A program made the translations under genes and the position numbers. From Clostridium sp. (lineage in GTDB: Bacteria > Bacillota > Clostridia > Lachnospirales > Lachnospiraceae): a stretch of 42,547 nucleotides of DNA. The stretch covers positions 1-42,547 of the forward strand of contig JAMPEW010000024.1 of NCBI GenBank assembly GCA_023664775.1. Direction: 5' to 3'. Positions within the stretch are counted from its first letter, which is position 1, and every line of letters begins with the position of its first letter. The notes under the pieces are model-generated. The model did not search any database. It was given only the letters and a program-made list of their open reading frames with translations, and was not told where the DNA came from. Positions 26,637 to 34,581 of the stretch are shown here, in pieces.

Positions 26637-28292
26637 TTAATCAAGCTGATTCAGATACCCCGCTACAGCCTCCGCCGCCTTTATACCGTCAACCGCCGCC
26701 GAGGTTATCCCTCCTGCATAGCCTGCGCCCTCGCCGCATGGAAATATGCCGTGGACATTTACGCTCATAAAATCCTCTCCACGGACAAGCCTTACCGGGG
26801 ATGAGGTTCTTGTTTCTATACCGGATAAAACAGCTTCCTTGTCATTAAAGCCTGCAAGCCGTTCGCCGTAGTAATCAATCCCTTCAATTATAGCATTATT
26901 TACAAATGCTGGCAAACAGTTATTCAGGTTTCCAAACGCATAGCTGCCCTTTATATTCGGCTTAATTTTGCCAAATATGTGCGATAGCCTTCCCGCCTTA
27001 TAATCGCCAAAAAGCTGTACGGGAATACTGCCCTTTCCTTCCCTGTAGGCAAGTGCCTCATATTTTTGCTGAAACTTAACGCCTGCAAGCACGCCGTACT
27101 CCGAAAAGCCTTCCTTATCAAAATCCTCAGGTGTTACATTTACAACAATTGCACTGTTTGAGTTTATCTCGTTCCGGCTGTGGCTGCTCATGCCGTTTAC
27201 AACGCTCTGCTCCTCCCCCGAGGACGCATTTACGACAAAACCGCCCGGACACATGCAGAAGCTGTACACACTCCTGCCCTCACTGCTCCTGTATGTCAGC
27301 TTGTAATCAGCGGCAGGCAGCCTTTTTGCCGCATCACTGTCGCCATACTGTGCCTGGTTGATTGTACTCCTTAAATGTTCAATTCTAAGCCCCACGGCAA
27401 ATGCCTTAGGCTCCATAGCAAGCTTTGCTGCGTGAAGGGCATGAAATGTATCTCTTGCGCTGTGTCCAATGGCAAGCACAAGGGCATCGGTATCAAAATA
27501 AATGTATTCCTGTTCTGCACTCTTATTTAGGCATTTGGCTTTTACCCTTATATGCCCGTTTCCTTCCTCATAGCCCTCAAATCTTGTCTCAAACAGCACC
27601 CTTCCGCCCATGCTTATCATGTCAGCTCTCATGGCTTCCATAATGCCCTTCAGATAATCTGTTCCGATGTGGGGCTTGCTTACATATCCTATATCGCAGG
27701 GTGCGCCGTATTTGATAAAATCCTTGACTACCGCCTGTATTCTTCCTTCCTTGTCCTTGATGCCCGTATTAAGCTTTCCATCGGAAAATGTGCCTGCTCC
27801 GCCTTCGCCGAAGGACACATTCGATTCAGGGTTTACTGCTTCTCCCTGCCAAAATCCCGTGACATCCTCCTCACGCCGGCTTACACATTTTCCACGCTCA
27901 AGAATAATGGGCTGATAGCCTGCCCTTGCAAGATACAGCCCGCAGAAATATCCAGCAGGACCTGCGCCTACTATGATTGGGGAGCGCATCTCTTTCCCCG
28001 TTTTTTCAACCGGAAAATGATACTCCTGCCTTTTTGTTGACATAATATTATTATTGTTTCTATTTTTATTTAAAATTTGGTGTTCATGCTTACTTGAAAT
28101 TTCAACACTGTAGCTGTATGCGAGCGTTTCTTTTTTTCGGGCGTCTATTGATTTTTTTACAATGCCCGCAAGCGTATACTCCCTTGTGCCAAGCATCCGT
28201 TCCAGCTTTTCCATAAGCAGCTTTTGCTCTTTCGGTTTATCCGAAGCATCGATTGCCGTCACCGGGATTTTTATCTGATTTATCCTAAGCAT
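26637..28292 (-). CDS. FAD-dependent oxidoreductase (COG2509 type)
   Basis: 551 residues. An N-terminal extension of about 100 residues (LRINQIKIPVTAIDASDKPK, a ferredoxin-fold-like region) precedes an FAD-binding Rossmann motif IIVGAGPAGYFCGLYLARAG and a C-terminal GEGAGYAGGITSAAVDGIKA closing motif. This layout fits the uncharacterised FAD-dependent dehydrogenases of COG2509. The ATG at 28292 has GGGAGAAC upstream and is preferred to the earlier in-frame start at 28361. It lies 16 bases from the next flavoprotein gene. The substrate is unknown. Confidence 0.9.
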   Translation of the reverse strand: MLRINQIKIPVTAIDASDKPKEQKLLMEKLERMLGTREYTLAGIVKKSIDARKKETLAYSYSVEISSKHEHQILNKNRNNNNIMSTKRQEYHFPVEKTGKEMRSPIIVGAGPAGYFCGLYLARAGYQPIILERGKCVSRREEDVTGFWQGEAVNPESNVSFGEGGAGTFSDGKLNTGIKDKEGRIQAVVKDFIKYGAPCDIGYVSKPHIGTDYLKGIMEAMRADMISMGGRVLFETRFEGYEEGNGHIRVKAKCLNKSAEQEYIYFDTDALVLAIGHSARDTFHALHAAKLAMEPKAFAVGLRIEHLRSTINQAQYGDSDAAKRLPAADYKLTYRSSEGRSVYSFCMCPGGFVVNASSGEEQSVVNGMSSHSRNEINSNSAIVVNVTPEDFDKEGFSEYGVLAGVKFQQKYEALAYREGKGSIPVQLFGDYKAGRLSHIFGKIKPNIKGSYAFGNLNNCLPAFVNNAIIEGIDYYGERLAGFNDKEAVLSGIETRTSSPVRLVRGEDFMSVNVHGIFPCGEGAGYAGGITSAAVDGIKAAEAVAGYLNQLD

Positions 28293-28308
28293 CGTGTTCT
28301 CCCTGTTT

Positions 28309-29535
28309 TTATAAATTGAATGTGGCGCTTTCTCCTGCCAGCTTCCCTGACAATATTGCAAAGGTAAGGTTGTAGCCTCCGCATATGCCGTCTATGTCAA
28401 GGGCTTCTCCTGCCGCATATATGTGTTCTATGTCTTTTATTTTCATTGTATTTTTGTCAATGGCTGAAAGCTCTATTCCGCCTGCCGTTACCTGTGCCTG
28501 CTCATAGCCCTTTAGTCCCTTTATCTCCACTGTAAAATTTTTTAGCGCATGGACCACAGCTTTTATCTGTACGTCAGACAGCGCCTTTACGGTTGTCCTT
28601 GTATCTATGCCTGTTCTTTTTAACAGAAAGCCTCCAAGCTTGTCATTGATGAAGCCGTTTAATGTCCCTAGTATTGTGCGGGTTTCCCCTTTTCTTATGT
28701 AGCCTTCTAAATCGTCCTTATCATAGTGTTCAAGAAAATCAAGCGAAATCGTGACTCTTTTACCCTCAGACAAGGCAGCACCTCCAATGGATGACAGGTT
28801 AAATATCATGATTCCTGACAATCCGTAATCCGTAATTTGAAGCTCGCCAGCCTCAAATGCTTTCGGTTCATCCTCAACAAAAAGCTGTGCGGATGCATTT
28901 GTCCTTACGCCTGCTATGTCCTTGAAATCCTCCTCCACAATAAAAGGACAAAGTGCAGGCCGTAATTTGGACAGCTTTATTCCAAGCCCCTTTATTATAC
29001 TGTAGCCGCTGCCGCCTCCCCCAAGGGAAGCATAGCTTTTTCCTCCAGTGGCAATAATAAGCCGCTTTGCCGTAATAATATCGTCAGCAAGCTTGATTGT
29101 AATATTGGAATTTTTATCTGATTTTGCCACAGACTGTATATCTGCCTTTAATATGACTGTTACGCCATATTTTTTAAGCGCATCCGTCATTGCCCAGACA
29201 ACGGCAGAAGCCTGATTTGATATAGGATAAATATATCCGTTACGTTCGTAGGTGAAAATACCCATAGAATTCATAAATTCTATAATAGCATCGGACGGCA
29301 TGCTCCCAAGAACGCTGCGCAGGAAAGCCTCATAGCATGTGTCACATGAAAAATATGCCTTTTCTAAATTCATATATGTATTTGACAGGTTGCATCTGCC
29401 ATTTCCTGTAGCATAAAGCTTCCTGCCAAGCTTATTGTTTTTTTCAAGTATTATTACATTTGCGCCTGTACGTGCAGCAGCGATTGCAGCCGACATGCCT
29501 GCCGCTCCGCCGCCAATAACACATATGTCATACAT
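28309..29535 (-). CDS. BaiN/YhiN-family flavoprotein
   Basis: 408 residues. N-terminal FAD motif ICVIGGGAAGMSAAIAAART, then KLGRKLYATGNGRCNLSNT, which is the signature of the HI0933/YhiN/BaiN family, and C-terminal GEALDIDGICGGYNLTFAIL. Members are flavin oxidoreductases; some are implicated in bile acid dehydroxylation, but most are of unknown substrate and that role should not be assumed here. The start at 29535 has GGAGGCAG upstream. It is coupled to the COG2509-type gene. Confidence 0.92.
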   Translation of the reverse strand: MYDICVIGGGAAGMSAAIAAARTGANVIILEKNNKLGRKLYATGNGRCNLSNTYMNLEKAYFSCDTCYEAFLRSVLGSMPSDAIIEFMNSMGIFTYERNGYIYPISNQASAVVWAMTDALKKYGVTVILKADIQSVAKSDKNSNITIKLADDIITAKRLIIATGGKSYASLGGGGSGYSIIKGLGIKLSKLRPALCPFIVEEDFKDIAGVRTNASAQLFVEDEPKAFEAGELQITDYGLSGIMIFNLSSIGGAALSEGKRVTISLDFLEHYDKDDLEGYIRKGETRTILGTLNGFINDKLGGFLLKRTGIDTRTTVKALSDVQIKAVVHALKNFTVEIKGLKGYEQAQVTAGGIELSAIDKNTMKIKDIEHIYAAGEALDIDGICGGYNLTFAILSGKLAGESATFNL

Positions 29536-29565
29536 AAAATCTGCCTCCGTTTGGACAACAATCCA

Positions 29566-30027
29566 TCAGCTTGAAAGGGATTCAAGAAATGTAAACATTT
29601 CATCCGTATTGTCAAATTCAATGCTGCGTAAAAGCATTTTATAAGCTTCATTATCGTTGGCTTTTATAACACTTCCGTCAATGTCCGTATACTCGTACAC
29701 CATTGATTTATCATTTTTGTATACGATAACGTAATTGTTTTTTAGACCGACAATATACTTGTCCGATGCCGCATGACTTACCAATACATCCTGTTCGTCA
29801 GACTTATCTTGGTTTGTCGCTGCATGGTTAAGCACCTCCGCAGGTTCTCCTTCAGCCTCATGTTCATTATCAGCTTCCACATCCCCACTGGCTTCAGAGC
29901 TGTCCTCCGATGCCGTGCCGTGTATGGATTTTCCCTCCATATCCTGTTTTGCAAAATCAAAGGAAACATTATATGCCGCAACAAACAATACTACATAAAA
30001 AATCAGATATAAAAATAATTTCTTCAT
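29566..30027 (-). CDS. Exported/membrane-anchored protein, BofC C-terminal-like
   Basis: 153 residues from ATG 30027 (AAGGAG eight bases upstream; an earlier in-frame GTG exists). An N-terminal membrane segment (LFLYLIFYVVLFVAAYNV) is followed by a low-complexity acidic linker rich in E, D, S and A (about 30-85), then a small C-terminal domain (DKYIVGLKNNYVIVYKNDKS ... YEYTDIDG) that resembles the BofC C-terminal domain of sporulation proteins. The resemblance is from pattern only. The linker looks like a spacer holding the domain away from the membrane. Confidence 0.65.
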   Translation of the reverse strand: MKKLFLYLIFYVVLFVAAYNVSFDFAKQDMEGKSIHGTASEDSSEASGDVEADNEHEAEGEPAEVLNHAATNQDKSDEQDVLVSHAASDKYIVGLKNNYVIVYKNDKSMVYEYTDIDGSVIKANDNEAYKMLLRSIEFDNTDEMFTFLESLSS

Positions 30028-30070
30028 GGCGTTCACTCCTTGAAGAAATTATTTCCACTATCCTATTAAA

Positions 30071-31144
30071 TTATTCAAACTTTATTGTATCAGCCTTTCC
30101 TGACGGCAGCATTTCAATAAATGAGTTGCCCGGATTCATTTTAAGCTCGTTTCCGTCCTCGGTGTAAAGCTTCATTGTAGGACCGACACGATTCCATGTT
30201 ATACTTTGATATTCGCCGTTGCTTACATAATATCCGGAATTGTTTGTGGCAAGATCCGCATCCAAAAGACCGCCCTCCAGCTCAGTATAATTTACAAATA
30301 AAATGAGTACATTTTTATAATGAAGCTGCTCTCCCGTCGTATCGTCAATCTGCTTATCGCCGTACTGTGACCTGTAATAAAGTTTTTCGTCCGCATTGTA
30401 ATCAAACCAAGGATTTTGATAGCTGCTGAAGGACATGCTTACCTTGTTCGCCGTAGTACCGTTATTGATGTCCGTATCATTGTAATGGAATGAAAACATT
30501 TTTTCATAATTATAATTATGCTCAGGCGCATATCCCATATAGTCAATACCTGCCTGAATCATGTCGCTGTTGGTATATACGTTATGTGGGGCATATCTGC
30601 TGTCATCTCTGTAATACATAATGCCGTCAAGATATAATCCGTTTAAGTTTTCATAGCCTGTACTGTTAAGCTCTGCCTCTGCGTGTATGGACCAGCCATA
30701 ATGTGCATAGAAGGCGTCAAGCATATAAGCAAGCCATACATAGTAATGTCTTGCGCTTCTTACAGGTCCAAGCTTTTCTATTCCCGAATAATCCTGAAAT
30801 ACACACAAATATCTTGTAATTCCTCCCTCAACAGGAAATTCAAAGGTAAGGTCAGCCTTTTGAATGCCCGATTGCGGCATAGCATCGCTTATGTTGTTTA
30901 TCATAATGGAAAGCGGACGTACATTCTCATATTTTTCATCAATCCACTCACCTGTGAGATCACTTAAAATATATCCTTCCCTTGAATATATCTGTATATT
31001 TTCAGCATCCTCCATCGTTGTAACCGGACTTATGCTTATCGTTGACGCTTCGGACGTCTCCTCCTTATCCTTACCGCATCCCGTAGCAATTGTACTAAGA
31101 AGCATGGTTCCGATTAATATAGCTGCAATTTTATTCTTCTTCAT
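30071..31144 (-). CDS. DUF3048 lipoprotein
   Basis: 357 residues. A lipoprotein signal peptide MKKNKIAAILIGTMLLSTIA ends at TGC, with lipidated C23. The mature part has DUF3048 signatures: RPLSIMINNISDAMPQSGIQ, ADLTFEFPVEGGITRYLCVF and IEKLGPVRSARHYYV. A linker of about 40 residues separates the anchor and the domain. The start at 31144 overlaps the end of ybeY by 14 bases, so the two are coupled; the longer frame (to 31237) is a shadow of ybeY. The family's function is unknown; the B. subtilis relative is YerB. Confidence 0.9.
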   Translation of the reverse strand: MKKNKIAAILIGTMLLSTIATGCGKDKEETSEASTISISPVTTMEDAENIQIYSREGYILSDLTGEWIDEKYENVRPLSIMINNISDAMPQSGIQKADLTFEFPVEGGITRYLCVFQDYSGIEKLGPVRSARHYYVWLAYMLDAFYAHYGWSIHAEAELNSTGYENLNGLYLDGIMYYRDDSRYAPHNVYTNSDMIQAGIDYMGYAPEHNYNYEKMFSFHYNDTDINNGTTANKVSMSFSSYQNPWFDYNADEKLYYRSQYGDKQIDDTTGEQLHYKNVLILFVNYTELEGGLLDADLATNNSGYYVSNGEYQSITWNRVGPTMKLYTEDGNELKMNPGNSFIEMLPSGKADTIKFE

Positions 31145-31643
31145 TTTCCCTTGTATATCCTTTCGCTTCAAGAATTTCTTTCTGTTTTTTTTCCATCTGC
31201 TCCCGTTCGGCGTCATCCATGTGGTCGTAGCCTGCAAGATGCAGCATGCTGTGCGCCGTCAGAAAAGCAAGCTCTCTTTTTCTCGTGTGTCCGTAAAGGT
31301 CTGCCTGACTGCTGACACGGTCAATATTAAGCACAATATCACCAAGCACAAGCTCACCGCTGTCAGGATTAAACAGCCATATGTCAGCATCCCTTATAAA
31401 TGAAAAGTCACCGGGAAGCGCATACTCAAGTGCAGGAAATGACAAAACATCTGTCGGTGCGTCAATTCCACGCTGCTCTTTATTGATATATCTTATTCCC
31501 GCATCATCCGTAAATAATACATTTACCTCGCACTCATAGGGGCATTTTAAATACTCCAAGGAAGCGTTTATAATGTCCTCTACGATAAAATGGTAATTAG
31601 GGGGAATCGCAATATCTCCTTCCGTATCAAAGAAAATACCCAT
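31131..31643 (-). CDS. ybeY: Endoribonuclease YbeY
   Basis: 170 residues. The zinc-binding H131-x3-H135-x5-H141 motif, in TAHSMLHLAGYDHMDDAE, and the preceding PTDVLSFP are diagnostic. YbeY matures the 3' end of 16S rRNA and takes part in ribosome quality control. GGAAAGG precedes the ATG at 31643. It follows phoH, the standard neighbour in Firmicutes. Confidence 0.96.
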   Translation of the reverse strand: MGIFFDTEGDIAIPPNYHFIVEDIINASLEYLKCPYECEVNVLFTDDAGIRYINKEQRGIDAPTDVLSFPALEYALPGDFSFIRDADIWLFNPDSGELVLGDIVLNIDRVSSQADLYGHTRKRELAFLTAHSMLHLAGYDHMDDAEREQMEKKQKEILEAKGYTRENEEE

Positions 31644-31702
31644 AGCATGTCCTTTCCTATATGCATTTAACTATGACATTTTATCACAACAATCATATTT
31701 AA

Positions 31703-32716
31703 TCAAGGTTTCGATTTTCCGCGTCCGTTTTTTGGACGGGAAGCTTGACGTGAACGCTCCATAAGCATGTCATATTCCTCATATGCATTTACGATTTTTT
31801 GCACAAGCGGGTGTCTGACAACATCCTCGCTTGTAAATGTATTGACTGAAATTTCGTCTATTTTTCTAATAACCGTAAGTGCCACCTCAAGTCCCGACTT
31901 TGCATCCTTAGGCAAATCCTTCTGGGACAAATCCCCTGTAATGATTGCCTTAGAGCCAAAGCCAATTCTAGTAAGAAACATTTTCATCTGTGCAGGCGTT
32001 GTATTTTGTGCCTCGTCCAATACGATGTATGCATTATCAAGCGTCCGTCCTCTCATATATGCAAGCGGGGCAACCTCAATCAGCCCCTTTTCCATATTTT
32101 TTAAAAAGGAGTCTGCACCCATAATCTCGTAAAGGGCATCGTAAAGAGGACGAAGGTACGGGTCAACCTTGCTCTGCATATCGCCGGGCAGAAAACCAAG
32201 CTTTTCCCCAGCCTCTATTGCCGGTCTTGTCAGAATAATTCTGTTTACCTCATTATTTTTAAATGCTGTTATCGCCTTTGCCATTGCAAGATAGGTTTTT
32301 CCCGTTCCGGCAGGACCGACGCCGAACACAATCATGCTCTTATCAATGGCATCACAGTATTTTTTCTGTCCCAACGTCTTTGGCTTTACAGGCTTGCCGT
32401 TTATTGTATGGCATATGACATCCCTGTCAAGCTCGCTGACTACCTCCACATTGCCCGATATGGTAAGTGATATGGCATAATTTATGTTTTGCTCCGTAAT
32501 GATGTTCCCGCTTTTTGCAAGCTTTACCATCTCGCCTATGACCGACGCCGCTTTTTTTACACAGGCTTCCTCACCTGAAAGCTTTAAAACGTCCTCCCTT
32601 AAGACAATTGTAACCTTGCAGGCACGCTCAATCAGCTTTATGTTCTTATCAAACTGTCCAAAAATATTTTGAATGTAATCGCTTGGTATTTTTATAGTTT
32701 CAGAATACAAACTCAT
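31703..32716 (-). CDS. phoH: PhoH-like ATPase
   Basis: 337 residues. An N-terminal KH-like part is followed by the PhoH ATPase core: Walker A VGPAGTGKTYLAMAKA (133-148), Walker B YIVLDEAQNTTPAQMKMFLT, and the GDLSQKDLP motif. PhoH proteins are predicted RNA helicases/ATPases linked to YbeY. Its ATG overlaps the stop of yqfD (32713-32716). A short basic tail ends the protein (RSRQASRPKNGRGKSKP). Confidence 0.95.
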   Translation of the reverse strand: MSLYSETIKIPSDYIQNIFGQFDKNIKLIERACKVTIVLREDVLKLSGEEACVKKAASVIGEMVKLAKSGNIITEQNINYAISLTISGNVEVVSELDRDVICHTINGKPVKPKTLGQKKYCDAIDKSMIVFGVGPAGTGKTYLAMAKAITAFKNNEVNRIILTRPAIEAGEKLGFLPGDMQSKVDPYLRPLYDALYEIMGADSFLKNMEKGLIEVAPLAYMRGRTLDNAYIVLDEAQNTTPAQMKMFLTRIGFGSKAIITGDLSQKDLPKDAKSGLEVALTVIRKIDEISVNTFTSEDVVRHPLVQKIVNAYEEYDMLMERSRQASRPKNGRGKSKP

Positions 32717-33933
32717 TCTTCTGCAGCTTCTCCTTGTTCAAATAAAGATATGTCGGAAGGAATACCAACAAGCTCCCTTGTTACCAAATTACCACCTGCA
32801 TGGCATTTTCCATTTCTGATACTTATTGTAACATTATTTTCAAGTATTTCCACTCCTTTTTTTCGTAAGTCATCTATATATACCTGAAGCTTATTTTCTG
32901 CCTTTTCCTCCGCCTCCTTGTCAGTGTAGGTGGAAAGCTTCGGCTCGTACTCGGAAACGGTCGTTTTTTGATATGCAAGCGGTATATAAAATGTATCAAA
33001 CAGCTTAACCTTGTTGTAATCGGTTATCACATCATAGTTTACAAAGCTGTTTTCCTGCTTAAAAGGCTCAAAAACAGTTTCCCGTATGAAAAAAGAATAA
33101 TATGTTTTATTATTTTCCGTGTAATTTTTTATATAATGCTTCATGTCAAATTCATCTGTATAGCTTCTTTTTATCCGTCCGTAAACAAAGCCTGAAGCAG
33201 GGACATAATTTGTTTCAATCAGCTCATCGTATTCGTTGTAAATATTTACAACACCGGTTATGAGGATATCGCCCTTTTTTACCTCATCTCCAGCCTCCAC
33301 AACTGCTACGCCGTTTTTTACGAGAATTTCCGTAATGATACAGTCCTCTGACGCAACAATATTACACGGAATACTTCTTTCAGATATTGTATCGTCCCTG
33401 ATTGTTTCCGTAAGGGTTACATTAAGCTGTGTTCCCTTTAGCTCACAGCTAATCCATGATATTTCAGGGTAATCCCCGCGAAGTGTGTCCTCCAGCCATT
33501 TACAGTTTACTGTGCTCACCTTACTGCCGATAGGCACATAATTTTCCTTTATTCTTTTTTCAATCTCCTCAAAGGAATAAAACCCCTCGCCCTCTATATT
33601 GATATCCCATACGAATGTAGTATATTTCCACACTAAAAAAATAAACAGCATAAATCCAATGAGAAAGCATTTTCTTTTTCTGTATTTATGTAATAGGAAC
33701 GGTATGCCCTTTTCAAGCATAATCTCAAGCGTTGTTCCTGTTTTTTCAGCAAAAGCAAGCAGCCTTTTATAGTCCTTCCTGTATATGCATAGGGTAAGGG
33801 CAGATTCATTTTTGGTAATATTCCATATTTTTACATTATTTTTATTACAGATATTGATTAACCGGTCCCCACCTGCACCCTTTAGCATCAGTATGTAATA
33901 TCCCAATATATATTTTACAAGCTTTTTTAACAT
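32713..33933 (-). CDS. yqfD: Sporulation protein YqfD
   Basis: 406 residues. A single membrane segment near residues 90-112 (FLIGFMLFIFLVWKYTTFVW) separates an N-terminal cytosolic part from an outer domain with INIEGEGFYSFEEIEKRIKE, similar to a POTRA-like module, and EAGDEVKKGDILITGVV. Position between a YqfC-like gene and phoH matches the yqfC-yqfD-phoH-ybeY order of spore-formers. It suggests that the organism, or its ancestors, made endospores. Confidence 0.9.
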   Translation of the reverse strand: MLKKLVKYILGYYILMLKGAGGDRLINICNKNNVKIWNITKNESALTLCIYRKDYKRLLAFAEKTGTTLEIMLEKGIPFLLHKYRKRKCFLIGFMLFIFLVWKYTTFVWDINIEGEGFYSFEEIEKRIKENYVPIGSKVSTVNCKWLEDTLRGDYPEISWISCELKGTQLNVTLTETIRDDTISERSIPCNIVASEDCIITEILVKNGVAVVEAGDEVKKGDILITGVVNIYNEYDELIETNYVPASGFVYGRIKRSYTDEFDMKHYIKNYTENNKTYYSFFIRETVFEPFKQENSFVNYDVITDYNKVKLFDTFYIPLAYQKTTVSEYEPKLSTYTDKEAEEKAENKLQVYIDDLRKKGVEILENNVTISIRNGKCHAGGNLVTRELVGIPSDISLFEQGEAAEE

Positions 33934-33967
33934 AACATCACCCTGAATATCCGCATATATGGTTTTA

Positions 33968-34171
33968 CTATTTGCTCCATGAAATACCTTGGAGCTTTCC
34001 CTCTACAGCCATTTCTATGCCTGTAAAGGAAGCAATCCTGAGCCTTTCGCCATGTATGATAAGCACCCTGTCACGGCATAGTATTCTTATTTCGTTATCC
34101 TCTATTGAAATTATGCTTTTATATCCGTCTACATACGCTTTTTTGTTATCGATGACTGTCAATCTTGTCAT
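33968..34171 (-). CDS. YqfC/YabP-family sporulation protein
   Basis: 67 residues from the ATG at 34171 (MTRLTVIDNKKAYVDGYKSI), with ISIEDNEIRILCRDRVLIIH and GTEMAVEGKLQG-type beta strands (actual FTGIEMAVEGKLQGISW). This strand-rich pattern matches YqfC/YabP proteins. An in-frame TTG at 34207 would add 12 residues but overlaps the rpsU terminator; the ribosome binding site of either start is poor. It directly precedes yqfD. It is shorter than B. subtilis YqfC, missing the N-terminal helix. Confidence 0.75.
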   Translation of the reverse strand: MTRLTVIDNKKAYVDGYKSIISIEDNEIRILCRDRVLIIHGERLRIASFTGIEMAVEGKLQGISWSK

Positions 34172-34209
34172 AAAAAATCCATTTTGTTTTAAATATATTC
34201 CATACAATA

Positions 34210-34242
34210 AAAAAAGATGCTACCCTATCGGGTAACATCCTT
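34210..34242 (-). terminator. rpsU terminator
   Basis: On the minus strand GATGTTACCC pairs with GGGTAGCATC around a GATA loop (one mismatch), followed by seven T. It lies just past the rpsU stop. Confidence 0.85.
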
Positions 34243-34250
34243 TAATAGAC

Positions 34251-34427
34251 TTATTTATACTTGCGCTTTCTAGCAGCCTCTGACTTCTTCTTACGCTTTA
34301 CGCTTGGCTTCTCGTAATGCTCTCTCTTACGAATTTCCTGCTGAATGCCAGCTTTCGCACAGTTTCTCTTGAATCTGCGAAGTGCGCTATCCAAAGTCTC
34401 ATTCTCTTTAACGATTACGTTTGACAT
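34251..34427 (-). CDS. rpsU: 30S ribosomal protein S21
   Basis: 58 residues: [58 protein letters not shown]. This is a complete bS21, with its very basic C-terminus. GGAGGG and GGTGAGAG precede the ATG. It is flanked by its own promoter (34516-34543) and terminator (34210-34242), so it is a monocistronic unit. Confidence 0.97.
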   Translation of the reverse strand: MSNVIVKENETLDSALRRFKRNCAKAGIQQEIRKREHYEKPSVKRKKKSEAARKRKYK

Positions 34428-34515
34428 ATTACTCTCACCCTCCCTCCAGTTGCAAAATCAAATCTTTCGTGCTAAAAACAACTGTTTGGGTATTCTCCAA
34501 AATTGCACAACATTG

Positions 34516-34543
34516 ATTATAACACAATATATTTTTTCGTCAA
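34516..34543 (-). promoter_or_regulatory. rpsU promoter
   Basis: Minus-strand TTGACG (34543-34538) and TATAAT (34521-34516) with a 16-base spacer. The transcript would carry about 80 bases before the rpsU ATG. Confidence 0.7.
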
Positions 34544-34581
34544 CTAAAAAATGTTTTTTTTGGCAAATTTTTGCTGTATTT

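Noticed and set aside
28309-29535. Reading the BaiN-like flavoprotein as evidence for bile acid metabolism
   Set aside because: The family is broad and common in bacteria; no other bai genes are in the window.
31145-31237. Longer DUF3048 frame extending into ybeY
   Set aside because: The added residues are an out-of-frame reading of ybeY; the true start at 31144 opens a normal lipoprotein signal peptide.
34544-34581. Possible terminator after alaS
   Set aside because: Only a weak GCAAA/TTTGC pairing in an A/T-rich run; not convincing.
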